From: Dirofilaria immitis
Taxonomy: Eukaryota; Nematoda; Chromadorea; Rhabditida; Onchocercidae
Length of the DNA: 64,000 bases
Reading direction: 5' to 3'
Assembly: GCA_024305405.1 (NCBI GenBank)
Contig: JAKNDB010000105.1
Location: 2,108,001 to 2,172,000, forward strand
Under the pieces are notes generated by a model, which worked only from the letters and a program-made list of their open reading frames with translations, was not told the origin of the DNA and searched no databases. A program made the translations under genes and the position numbers. Shown piece after piece: positions 13,601 to 25,640 of this stretch (its first letter is position 1; every line of letters begins with the position of its first letter).

Positions 13601-16600
13601 CCAATTCATATGAAACTTGCTGGTTTATATTTGAGTCGATACCAGAATGATCAGGACATGACAAGGTTGAATTTTATAATCTGTATACGAATGTTGATAA
13701 TTTATAACGAAATAGTAAAGCTTTTAACTTTAGATTTGTGGCAGTAACGCAAATGGAACCAACTGACGCTCGCCGTATGGTTCCATGTTTTGATGAACCA
13801 GAATTTAAAGCAGTTTGGAAGATCAAAGTCATTCATCCTGTGGGTACTTCTGCTGTGTCCAATGGCATCGAAATCAAAAATGCTGAAAAAACGTGAAATC
13901 TTTTTCTCAATCTTATTTTATTTTGCATCATCTAGTACTCAATCATGTAGATCAACTATTAAAAAGGAAATGATTCAAATATTTTTTCGACTTTTAAAGA
14001 CAGCTTCTTTACTCAGCAGTACTTCTGATTCATTGGTTATCAAGCTAAAAGCAAATCAGCTCGTTATTCTATAATAATAAAATAATAGAAGAAATTCATT
14101 GCTTGCCTGATAGTCCAAAACTGAGATATCCGATTGAGACTTAGATTTTAAATTCGCTGCATAGTGACATGATGAAATAAAGATTAAATGCAAAACGAGC
14201 GATTGCATGAATGTTTCTAGAAAGAAAAAAACAGATGGATATATACATTATTTGAAAGCAGTTAATTAACAATTCAGTTATTCTTCTTGTATTATCTATC
14301 AGTTCCGGCCTATTATAATATTCTTGTTCAACCAGCAAATGATTGAACAAGTTTTATTCGTTGATTAGATATGCTATGATAATCGCTTTCAATTTTTCAT
14401 CTGCAAATTTTCTTTTATATCTGCGTTTTTATTATTATTATAATAAAAGGCTGAAATATGTTTTTTAAGGGATGATCCGGACTGGGTAGTTACTTCATTC
14501 ATCGAGTCACCGCCTATGTCATCCTATTTATTGGCGCTGGCTATTACTGATTTTGACTATATCGAAGGGACTACGAATATGGGGACAAGAGTACATGAGA
14601 TCTTATAAATTATCACATAAACATATTATCATATGTTTATTGATTTCGTTTGAACAACAAATTAGAATAATTTTACCAACAGAATGTATTTTGCATTTGG
14701 TTTTCTCTGTTTTAATTTAAAATTCTTGCAGTTCAATGTTTAAAATAGAATTGAAGTATTTTTTTCTTCTTACAGCATGTTGGTAACCTTATCCGAGATT
14801 TTGTATTTGACGTTTAATGATCGACGCTTTTTAGTTTCGGATTTGGTCTCGCGAAGAAGCTCTGAATCAAACAGCTTATGCTCTCAAAGCTGGGATTTCA
14901 GCCCTGGAATTTTACGAGGACTATTACGATATTTCTTTTCCACTTAAAAAGCAAGGTAGTCCACTTCTTTGCAAAATATTTTCTCATGTGAATGTTAATA
15001 AAAGTTTTCATTTATCTGACTGAATGTGTTCTTCTCTTGACATCAAAATATTTAAGATTAGATGAGGAAGTCATGGAATTTTCCTTCTTTTTCAATATTA
15101 TTAGAAAAGTCTTAGCTTTACCTAATTGAAATTGGCATAAAAGCTTTCTTACAGATATGATGGCTTTACCAGATTTTGCTGCTGGAGCAATGGAAAACTG
15201 GGGCTTGATAACTTATCGTGAGAAGTATCTGCTTTATGATGAAAAACTCTATGCACCATCTCAGAAAGTCAGAGTTGCTTTAGTCGTCGCTCATGAATTG
15301 GCTCATCAGGTTCGTTTTGTGTTGGAAAGTTAATAAATCAGTTGAGTATATCTACTGAAAATCTATTCATAATTTAGTAGCTTTGCCATGAGAATAAAAT
15401 GGTGGGAAGTTTAATTAAAATTTTTTAAAATGCAATAATGTTATTGATTATTTGGAAATAGTCATGTAATAGAAATGAGCTGCGGAATGAAATCTGCAAA
15501 GTATTTCAAAAATGTCCTGTCGCCTTTTTGTAATTTAATCAAATTTGATAGAAAATGCTACATTATATGTAGCATTTTCTATTAATGATTCTTTACTATT
15601 TTGCATAACGGATTTTTATTCATTGTAGTGGTTTGGTAATTTGGTAACAATGAAATGGTGGAATGATTTGTGGTTGAATGAGGGCTTTGCAACCTTTATG
15701 GAATATCTAGGCGCAGATGCAATCAGTAAGGGCAATTTCCGCATGGTTTGCAAATTTTGTGTTCTTTTTTTTGAAAATGGAATTATTATACTATCTTGTC
15801 TCTCATGTAACAATAAAACTTTGTTTCATGCTGGTTAAAGTGAAAATCATTCGATTTACATTCAATTACTGAGATTATTAATAATCATTGTGTTTTTATC
15901 ACTGCTGAAGATGGTATCATAATATTAAAATATCATTGCTTTTCAGATTTTCATTAAATAAATTTGCAATATTTAAGGATGATTATTTTTTGCAAGATGC
16001 CGTGCATCAAGCATATCGGCGTGATGGACAGGCTACTTCTCATCCCTTATCGTTTCCAATTGATAAAGCTGAGGATGTCAGTGAAGCATTCGACGTAATC
16101 ACATATAATAAGGTTTTGCTTTATGCTTGCTTCTTATCAATTTCATTGAGCTCAGACATATATACCAAATATCACATATTATTCTACTAGCATCTTACAA
16201 TTTCTCTACTGTTGAGCAGTAAAGCATTCGACGTGATTTCAGGGTTCCGCAGTAATATTTATGATTCAGCATGTGATGGGACCTGAAAATTTCAAGAAAG
16301 GATTACATGTTAGTTGACTGATACAATATTCAGTGCGGAACTATTACTTTTTGATTTCTGAGTTTGAGTCAAGAAAATACAAATTCAATTTGTATTCCAG
16401 CCCTTCGAAGTATCTATAAGTTCTCCGAAAGAAAAGTCAAAAATTTCTTATTTTTCAAAATCCATAAAATTTCCAGTAAAGATAATAGTTCTGAAATCTA
16501 GTCGATACTGCCGTAAGCAATTATTTGCATGCTGTGATATTATTTACTTTTGTTTTTCTTTTTTGTTCGACTTGCTGCAAAAACGTAATTTCATTACTAA

Positions 16601-19600
16601 CTTTTAGAACTACTTGGAGAGTCACAAGTACCGCAATGCAGATCATAATGATTTATGGAGTGCTCTTAATGAAGCAATTCCAGATACACTGCTCTCATGG
16701 GAGGGTAATCAACTTGACATACAAGATTTCGCGTCCAAATGGACCCAACAAGTATTCTTCGTTGTAATAAATTAATAGAAACCATGTGAATTGTATATTA
16801 TTTTTAGCCCAATACATGAAAGGAATAGAGTAAATAAGCATTCATTTATAATTAAATTCTTTGATCGAATTAACTGTTAGAAATATTGAATTGACAATGT
16901 TCAAATAATAAATATTTAAATTCAAAACAAATAAAATATTAGTGGATGTATAGCATATTTATTTAAGATGGGTTATCCAATAGTTGAAGTACGTCGGATT
17001 GATGATAAAAAGGTTGAGTTGCGTCAAAAACGTTTCAAATGGGATGAAAACGCGCTGGAGCGTGAAAAATTTCGGAATGCTAGATTTTGGTGAGTTAAAA
17101 GTCTCTATTTTTTAAATTTGGAATATAGATATGAAAATATTTCAATTTTTCTTGGTCAAATTAATTACTCGGTCGACTTTTAAAATATGATACTAAATTT
17201 TGTATGTGTTACAGGTATAAATATGATATACCGATATGGTATGCAATAAATGGCGAAGAAATGCCAATGACTTGGTTGCATGAGTGTAATTATTTCATCA
17301 GAATTATCTTAAATTAAATTTAAATATGAATTTTACTGAAATTACCATACTTACTATGGTATACATTTTAATGCTTACAGGGAAGTATATGCCGATTCGT
17401 TTGCTTTCCAGAACTTTTTTCCTAATAATCTCTTTGATTTATTCTATAGTTAAGTTGTTTAGGGTTTGTCTGTGATTTCTGTTTAATTTCATAGGAAAGA
17501 AACAACAGTTTTCTCAACTTTCAAATGCAAATGTTATCGCATCGTGCTTTGAAAATATTCACAGTCATTTTCACGTATTATTCTGTATATGATTGTTTAT
17601 TTGTAGATCTAGATATTGACTATAAAATTTTCTGAAAGATTATAATTCGAAAAAAGAATTAAATTTTAAGCTTAGATTTTTATATCTTAATGTGATAATT
17701 TAATAGAATTTGGATTTACGTGTCAACTTTGCTTTTCCTGAAATTTTTTAATTTAGCTCAAAGTTTGGATGTAAGCGAAGAAGATTTAGTGGTTTTAAAT
17801 TTTGGTTCGAAAGGTTTTTACCGTATCAATTATAATCTGGAATTATGGCTAAAAATAACTAATCAGCTACTGAAGGATCATACGGTAATATTTCTATGGC
17901 CATAGAAGGAAAGTAGAAATTTATCAGGTAATCAAAAAAGAATAAGGCGATATCATCAACAGCTAAAAGATTTTTTCTTCATTGGTATAATCATTTTTTT
18001 TTGTACAGAAAGTTAATTGCACAGTAATGAAAATATAGAAATTAGTTGAAAGTAAAATAATTAAATTAACGATGCTGTTTTTTTTGAGGGCAGTTTTTTT
18101 GGACTATTTTTGAAATGTTTCTTGAATTTCAGAAAATCGATGTGCGTACTCGTGCCCGGATCATGGACGATGCTTTTGCTCTTGCAGAAGCTAACTATAT
18201 TTCTTATGAAATTCCATTAAATTTAACGCAATATTTGCCATTGGAAGAAGAATTTCTTCCATGGAGAATGGCTTTAAATGGTATTGATACCATTTTGCAA
18301 AACTTTAATGATGAGCCTGAGACTCGACATCTTAGAGTGAGTTAGTTTAGTACTTCATTTTAAAAAATTATTGTTTATTAATCTTTGAAAGATGCTATTA
18401 TTCTTCGAATTTTTCCAGATCTTTTGTCTTTCCGAATGTTTAGCTCTGTTTTTGATCATTATAGTCTATAACTGGTCATTATGATCCACAACTTTTATGA
18501 ATTACTTCGTGTATTAGGTACTATTTAGGAGATACAGTGTTTACCCAGTCTAAACATTACCCAATTAAGGATTACTTGGAGCCGCTGCTTCTACCACTAT
18601 ATAATCGCATCGATTGGGAAAGTTTGGAAATATCCTACCTAGACGATGAGCTTTTCTTCGAAAAGTATTTTTTCATGATTTTTCAATTTTTCATTTTCTG
18701 AACTATGAAATTTTAAGTGCTTTTACTAATAAAAATCATTCTGAAAATTTTAGTTTCCAATAACATTTCAATGTTTTTCTAGTGAGCTGAACTATGCGAT
18801 CATTCGGCAAATGTGTCATATGAGGAGTATAAATTGTACGGAAAAATTGTATGAGTTATTTGTAAAAGAGCTTTTGGATCAATGTCAAGATGAAGATGCT
18901 TTAAGCAGTGAATGCAGCAAGTCTGTTTCCTTTCTGTCACCAAAAAATTCCATTTAAGCCAACTGCAATTTAATTTTTGGGCCTAGCTTAGCGTGCGTAA
19001 GGTCTTTTCGTCTCTTCCATTCATTTCATCTCTTCTACATATTTGCTTATTTCTTCTTCTCTTTTCACTTCATGAAAATTCTCACCAATAACTGTCGTCC
19101 AAGCAACCATTAAGGTCTAAGTTCTGATCCGTTGTATTTGTTCGGTGGTGTAACATTTGCGTTCGATTCTGTAGTATTAATAAGCATGGAAATGAAGCAA
19201 TCAATTCTCCTCAATATTGATGTTTGGAAAACAAAATTAAGCAGATTTGTGGAAATTTCTCATTTACAGAGTTCCAGTACCAATACGATTCCAAGTTTAT
19301 TGTGAAGGTGTACGAATAGGTGCGGAGAAAATATGGAATAAAGTGTTTCAACTTTATAAACATGAACGAGTTCAAGTGGAACGAGAGCGCTTGCTTGCAG
19401 CTCTGACGTGTTCACGCGATTCATTCACTCTTAAGACGTTACTTTTACTATAATTTTTAGAATTTAAAAATTTTTATAGTAATGAATGTTGGAGTTACAA
19501 TTTTTTTTAAATTCTTTTATTTGGGAGAAGTGAAATTGAATTGAGATGAAAACCTGAATTTACAGTTATCTTTGGTTTTTAATGTCTTCAATTATAAAGA

Positions 19601-20474
19601 TTGAAGTTGCTGATTGAATCAGTTTGTAATTTTAATTATAGGCTTCTAAAACTGACCTCTGATTTAAATGATTCGTCGATTCGACTACAGGATGTGCCGA
19701 ACGCATTTGGATATATTGGTAGTGGAGATGTCGGAAGCTTAATCATCTTTGATTATTTCCAGGACAACTGGCCTCAACTCTATCTTGAGTAAATGCATCT
19801 TTCTAATATAAATCAGTTTTTTAAATCGACTATTCAGTCATTGGTATGGCTATTGCATTGACCTCCATTTTTTATTCTTCAGCAGAATTTTATATTTTTG
19901 AAGAAAGTAACTAAACTATATCATCTATATGCAAAGATTTCAGCATGAAAGACCAACAAAGTTTTTTACGAAGAATTATATTGAGTTCAACGTCATTGTC
20001 AAATGGAAGACAAATTGCCCAGGTTGGTGAATATTTCTTGTTTTTATGTGATATCCTTTTTTTTACCGGAAAGGCCTTTTCATTCGAAGTTTATCTTTTT
20101 AACCAAAAATGGAATTTAAAGGCTTTTTCCTTTTCTGGTATTTAAGTTCTGAAATTTAAGCAAAATTCTTATTTTATTACAGTTTGAAGCTTTTATCAAG
20201 AAGTATAAGAAAGACACGAGTAAACTGGATGTATTTGGACAACAGTTAGAGAATGGTAGAACTACGAAGGTTTGTAATAATCTCGTTTCACAATTATATT
20301 AATGATAGATCTAAATTCTTTTGTTTTGAAGCAAAGCAAATGAAGTTATGAGGAAAAATTACCAGTGCGGTTTCTATTCTATTATCAATCTATAACTTTC
20401 AGCTATGGCGAGACAGGAATTTGAAGACGCTAGCGGAATGGTTTAGGAAGCGAAATATGAAAACATTAATTTGA
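10602..20474 (+). CDS. M1-family zinc aminopeptidase (aminopeptidase N-like), complete
   Basis: Twenty-seven exons: 10602-10631, 11176-11381, 11715-11810, 12185-12389, 12848-12904, 13069-13227, 13419-13508, 13586-13665, 13734-13892, 14470-14590, 14835-14955, 15155-15309, 15629-15745, 15978-16112, 16243-16308, 16608-16751, 16968-17089, 17215-17285, 17757-17884, 18133-18336, 18549-18664, 18783-18920, 19270-19437, 19642-19788, 19944-20022, 20183-20269, 20403-20474. They total 3273 nt, i.e. 1090 residues plus TGA, with every phase agreeing. A single hydrophobic segment near residues 37-57 behind a short basic N-terminus indicates a type II ectoenzyme. [22 protein letters not shown] (452-457) and HELAHQ (488-493) followed 18 residues later by Glu511 form the complete gluzincin site. 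FYRINY supplies the usual Tyr region. It removes N-terminal residues from extracellular peptides. It is longer than typical because of a Thr/Glu-rich insert at about 180-251. The ERAP1-like C-terminal half is present. Confidence 0.95.
12597..12707 (+). pseudogene. Dead duplicate of aminopeptidase exon 6 inside intron 4
   Basis: The 3' flank of intron 4 and this segment (about 12505-12660) closely resemble 12960-13120, offset 472 bp. Both carry the same TTATCATCTCAG/TTCATCTCAG acceptor. The frame reads [20 protein letters not shown], parallel to [20 protein letters not shown] in the real exon 6. It then runs into TAA at 12705-12707. No GT donor occurs anywhere between the acceptor and the stop, so it cannot act as an internal exon. 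Either it is a non-functional duplicate, or it is an alternative last exon giving a truncated enzyme without the catalytic domain. Confidence 0.7.
15548..15582. repeat. Perfect 16-bp inverted repeat with 3-nt loop, in intron 12 of the aminopeptidase
   Basis: The arms ATAGAAAATGCTACAT and ATGTAGCATTTTCTAT are exact reverse complements around TAT. It lies 46 bp before the acceptor of exon 13. It could be a recent small palindrome, a MITE remnant or an RNA hairpin. Nothing in the flanks distinguishes these. Confidence 0.75.
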
Positions 20475-22005
20475 GATGATCGTGCATATTAAGATTGCTA
20501 TATTTAACATTTTTCACATATATATATATTCACAATATGTCCAATATTGAGACATTGTTGTTTATTGCGATCGATGAAGCACTTATGATTAGCTCATCGA
20601 AGCACTTTCTTATTCTGTCTTGAATGATCATTGCAATATGGAAATATTTATGATTTTTAAAGATTTCCAAGAAATCTTTAAAAAATTAATTCTTGCGAAC
20701 ATAAATGCTGGGTTTCTTTTCAATATTGAATTCAGTTTTGTGAATTGTTATACATGAAATTTTTTAAACCCTTGAGACATTCAAAAATTAGAATTGTGGA
20801 TTCTAATTTGCTTTGTTTCATTCGGTCTATGTTCTGTTGTTCTTTCATCAAGTACTTTCTTGGTTCTAAAAGTATCTTATATTTCAAGGAAAGCAGTTGT
20901 TTGATTTACTATTAGATATATGTACTTCCACAGTATAATAAATTTCGAAGTTCACACTGTTATCCCATTTTGCTGAACGCAAGTCGGATATGAAAATGAT
21001 TAATATTTTTAGAAGGGAAATTATTCACGAAGTTAGAAATTTAGTTCAGATTTATTTCCAAATGCTAATTTTTTGCACAGTACTTCTGCATCTAAATTGA
21101 TCAGTATTAGAATGCAACATCATTACAAGAGTCTTCAAAAAAATAATTAGTACGAGATGGATTCTGATAGGTAGTTAGTAGTATGGAATTCTTTTTCAAA
21201 ATGAGGGACGAGGATTCTATACTGAGAAGCTGAAGTATTTTGAAGTTTTGAAATGTTGCTATTTCATTATCATCTCTTAGAGCATAACATCATTTGAAAA
21301 CAATTCAAGGAAGTTATTGCAAAATTCAAGGAAAATTAGTTTCCAGTGCTTCGTTTCAGAGTTTCTTATCTCGAAAACTTCTAAGTTCAATAATAAATTC
21401 AGTAACTATAAATTGGTAATTTCTCAATGAATTATTTACTTCCATGAAAACTCGACTAGCATAAAATTTATGAAAACTACTAAAATAATTCATTTATTAT
21501 AGTAGAAGTAGATACTTCACATTCGGATAATTTCATGGATAACTACGATACTTTAAGACACATAAATACCGAACTGTTTGAGTTTTTGTGATGTTCAGAT
21601 GTGTAAGGACCATGCTTATGCTTGATCAACCAGAAACTATCTTCCACTTCGTCCTGGAATGATTGATTTATGAATGCTCTCTTTAATGGTATCACGATAT
21701 AACAAAATCATTGCAATAACCATCTATTTTTCCGCAAAAATTCTTTGCTAACTGTGGTAGCATTGCTTTTGTCCGTCATAGAGGGAAGAATCCTTCGAAT
21801 TAGAGAGACGCATAAATCAGAGTAGATACTTAGAGAAGCAATAACATCACTTCCTGTTTAAAATGTTATAAATGTAGATGTGAGTGAAATTGTATTTCTT
21901 TCGAACAATTGCAGGATATTCTGGAATCTGAGATATAATATAAGGCAACCATTACCACTGGAAAGAAATGGGATGGACTATAGAATGCGTAGCTTGAAAG
22001 TAATC
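20475..22005. other. Convergent 3' intergenic region
   Basis: This separates the tail-to-tail aminopeptidase and acid phosphatase genes. It must hold both 3' UTRs; AATAAA-like hexamers occur near 20937 on plus. A 13-bp inverted repeat with loop CCAAG lies at 20654-20684 (TTTTTAAAGATTT / AAATCTTTAAAAA). No coding signal seen. Confidence 0.5.
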
Positions 22006-25000
22006 TTAATTTAAAAAAAATGAACTCGAAAAATTGAAAACCTTAGATGCTGATACTTGTTCGAAGTAGAGATGGGTTCCATTAAATATATGCATTTGAC
22101 CAAAGCCATAGTTGGATGAATGAAATGCACTCCATGGTGGAGGATGTAGTACAAATGGATCGGTATATTCTTGACATCCCTGAAACTCATCTTTATTAAT
22201 GCTAGTCCAGCACCGAGACTAGGATAAAGAGGATGTTTATTACAGGCCAAGAGAAATTAGTATAGATTCAAATATTTTCGTCATGTCTACATTTAAATCT
22301 TGCATTCAACTTGAGGGTTAAAAAGAAAAGGAATTCTGACAAATTTATTTTCTTTAGATGAGAAATAAAGACCATTTGAAAGTTTTAAGTATAAATATGC
22401 TAACAGCAGATCCTGAAATGATATGCACAGGTGCTGGTGGATCGATATATGGTTCCTTTGTACCATTGTAAACCTAAATTCAAATCATTAATTCAAACAA
22501 CTATTTATCCAACCATCGGATAGGAAGTCCTGTTGAGATTAAAAAAATATAAGGCAGTGCTAGAAGCTCGAAATCAAGATATAGATAATTTTTATCAAAA
22601 CTTAAGTAGTTGGTATATCACCGAAAAACGGGGACCAGTTATTCCTTCTGAAATTTATGTTGCAAATAATCATTTATTTATTAAAGGCCAAGATTTTGAA
22701 ACTATAAGCGATATTAATTAGTTATTCTAAATGGCGAAAAAAGACGGAAAAGTTTTCGATAGGAAAATGAAATTCACTTAAAAATTAACATAAACGAATA
22801 CTCGAAAGTGGAACTTCACACTTTGCCACATTTTTTTGTACTTTATGCTTAAAAGTTTAGAAAAATCTGAAAAATACTTAAAGAAGGAATGATATACTTA
22901 CCGTGCGATTGTATAATGGCCACATACGTTCGTAAGAATGCTCATGCGCCCAAATTTCCAAATCAACACCAAATGTATAAAACAATTTTTCAAGTCCGAA
23001 ATTATGTGTTCCTGGCACACCCGAACGTATCTAAACTTGAATTTTCGTTTGAAACGAGAAACTTGAATTTTCGTTTGAAACGAGAAACGACACTAGAAAA
23101 TAATCGGTAGAAACAAAACGATATTCATATTGATCAAAAGTTTTTCTATAATTTTCAATGGAAATGTAAGAGGCATAAATAGCTGAATAGTCTTCTAATA
23201 TTTGTTGCTTTTTATGCCGCTGTCATTATTAGTGTCGGCATCTGCATGATATTCATTTTCTTTCTTGCTATCATTAGTAATTGCAGATCAAATGGCTTAC
23301 TATAGATTCGTATTTGGTGCAGTCGTCGGAATCGTAATTCGAGCAGTACATCGGTCTATGTCCCATTGTTATAATCCATGGATATTTGTCACGATTTATG
23401 GATGCGCGCTAAAACTAGTGATAACTTTTAAAATTCGCATAAACATATTTTTCACTGAATCATCTGCATTTCGTTTTCAACTTAAATTGTAGATAACTTC
23501 ATATTGATCAGTAATCTGATAACTTACTTCTAAATCTTCAATAAGCCATTTCCACTGATTCATTATTTGCGCAGAACCATATTCAGTGAAATAATAAAAT
23601 TCAGTTGATATGGCGATGAAATGAGCCGCACCGAGATCAAAACTATAGATGCATAAGAAAACGTTCGTAAATATCAAATTTATTGTAATTTAATTAACAT
23701 GTGTTCTTAATCCATGCCATTGTAATCAGAAATACTGATACGTTTGTCCCTCCGCTGATATTAATATAACTTAAGTTTATTTAATACCCTAAATGAAAAA
23801 TTTCTATCACCTGTAAAAAAGTTATGTTCACTATTCGGCATTGTATACCGGTTGACATAATGGGAGAAGTTATAGGCTTGTTCATGATTTCCAACAACCA
23901 CCATATATGGTACATAAGCTGCCACTGATTCAATTTGCCTACCGAATCGATCACCATATTGTCCTTCATCCTAAAAGGTAATCATAGTCTTATTCCACAT
24001 TAAGCAAGCAGCTTAGTCATCATTGCATTTCCAGCTATATAAATTTTATGCTTTTTAAATTTTTTAATCCATATTTCGTAAAAATCAAAAACAATACTGC
24101 ATATAAAAAGAAGTTAAACTTACAGTATCCAAGTTGTATGCGATGTCACCTAAATAATAATGTATAAATAACGATAATATCTCTTACTTATTATTTGTTA
24201 ATTTGATAATTTCTCATTTACATATCTATTCGTTTCCTATACATATTCATGACAAGAAAGAGTAAGAAGTCCGATAGAATAGTTTTTATTGAAAAGTAAG
24301 TAAAGATGTAACTGACAAAATCAATGCAAAAGAGTTATTATTTACCGCAACTAGAATAGGCCACAGTGGAAAGTTAAACTTGCTCAAGCAAGTTATAATA
24401 GCAGTATAATGCATTATGTTACCAGCCTAAGTTTATTGCCATATTCCTTTTAAATCGTTTCATCTGTTTCTTGACAGATTTTAGATAAAGAAAAACAGTA
24501 TTTGGTTTCTACTTATTATATTTATGAATTTGCATATAATCATAAATCAAGAAATGACCAACCAATGTGTAAAACAGCATCAATAAGTGATCGCTGTGCT
24601 TGCTGCTGTATCTTTCCAAGTGATCGAGCATTTACAACACCCAGATCTCCATAAACTGCATATATATATTTATCGTTCGTTAATTCTCGCATCGCTTTGA
24701 ATCGATAAAGTGAACTCCAGCCGTATTCCGATCCAACATGGTACTCTGAACATCTCTTCTGAAGGCATTGGAAAGAGTTTGAAAAAAGTTGCTGAGAGAC
24801 GATAACATTTTTAGTATGAGATAAAACGAAATAAGTAGTTCACGATATTATCAGTTCACAAGCTAATACTTTCAATCTTTATAGGAAGAGTTCTTCGATC
24901 CATTTTGCATCAAGGTGCATTTACAAGCAGTTTTCTAGATATCTTACGATGTTATTACTGAAAAATCAACTAATGCACCACGAATTTAGTTTTAATTTTT

Positions 25001-25640
25001 TTAAACATACGATAGATAGCCCCAGGTTTCAGGTTGGTAAGCAGAATCCTATGTATGTATCGTCTACTTCTTTGTTTTCCACCGTCGATGAATAGTTCAG
25101 AAGTGCCTTTAACAGACCATCGTAAATCATTGACGCCATATTCCACAATCGATGAAAATGTATCGTTATAAGTAATCCAGGTTATCCACATTGAAGACAC
25201 ATTACCTGAAAAGCATAGATCAAATCAAACTTTAAAAAAATGTTTAGATTATCAAGCATAGTAGACTCTTTTAGTGTCAACTAAATGTAAACGTTTTATC
25301 AAAATAACGCGCAATATGATATAATGAGCATGATAAACTCACAAAATCTTTATCGCTAGATTTTTCCTTGCTTTTATCAGTTTATCTCTTATCATGTTTT
25401 CCTTATCATTTATTGCATTTCTTAAATGCCTTCTTTTGTGCAAAAGACTTACAAAACTGATAAAGTCAATAGGTTTACCTCCATAGCTAAGAGCGATCTG
25501 TTCCGGTTGTGCATAGTAAGGACCTTGGTTGGCACTTCGAACGATTTTTTGGTCGGTGGCGCGAAATGGTTCTAAGGAAATTTTTCTAAAAGAAGTCTGA
25601 CTAAGGAGACTAGAAGCAAAAGAAAGACTGAAGGAAGCAT
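22006..25640 (-). CDS. Purple acid phosphatase (metallophosphoesterase, ACP7-like)
   Basis: Exons in transcript order: 25640-25479, 25205-25011, 24745-24563, 24149-24124, 23970-23811, 23754-23742 (13-nt microexon, tentative), 23642-23528, 23408-23301, 23030-22902, 22473-22405, and 22179 to about 22042 or 22006. This is roughly 444 residues. The fibronectin-like N-terminal domain (SSMWITWITYND) precedes the metallophosphatase core. All five metal-binding motifs are in order: GDLG, GDIAYN, GNHEQ, MGHRP and WAHEHSYER. They build the Fe-metal centre that hydrolyses phosphomonoesters at low pH; members are secreted or lysosomal. The ATG at 25640 begins a clear signal peptide (MLPSVFLLLLVSLV) but is one base out of frame with the mature chain. 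The extreme C-terminus after FEQVSASK is ambiguous: read-through to TAA at 22006, or splicing at 22042. Confidence 0.9.
22509..22721 (+). other. Open frame of unknown origin inside an acid phosphatase intron
   Basis: The plus frame, antisense to the host gene, stays open from just after GGATAG to TAG with protein-like composition (KKYKAVLEARNQDIDNFYQN, then KRGPVIPSEIYVANNHLFIK). It has no ATG upstream of the open stretch. The possible acceptor GGATAG and the possible donor GTTATT at its end would fit an exon of a nested gene. Its lysine/asparagine-rich, AT-driven codons would also fit a fragment transferred from an endosymbiont. I recognise no family. Confidence 0.3.
23033..23084. repeat. 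Two tandem copies of a 26-bp unit
   Basis: The unit AAACTTGAATTTTCGTTTGA plus AACGAG is repeated exactly at 23033-23058 and 23059-23084. On the minus strand it abuts the acceptor of the acid phosphatase exon that starts at 23030. The duplication therefore copied the intron end, but only the copy next to the exon retains TTTAG. Confidence 0.85.

Noticed and set aside
18337..18548. Acceptor GTGTATTAG at about 18517 as the start of aminopeptidase exon 21
   Set aside because: It would need phase 2 or hit a stop. The acceptor TTTACCCAG at 18548 joins in phase 0 and makes the total exactly divisible by three.
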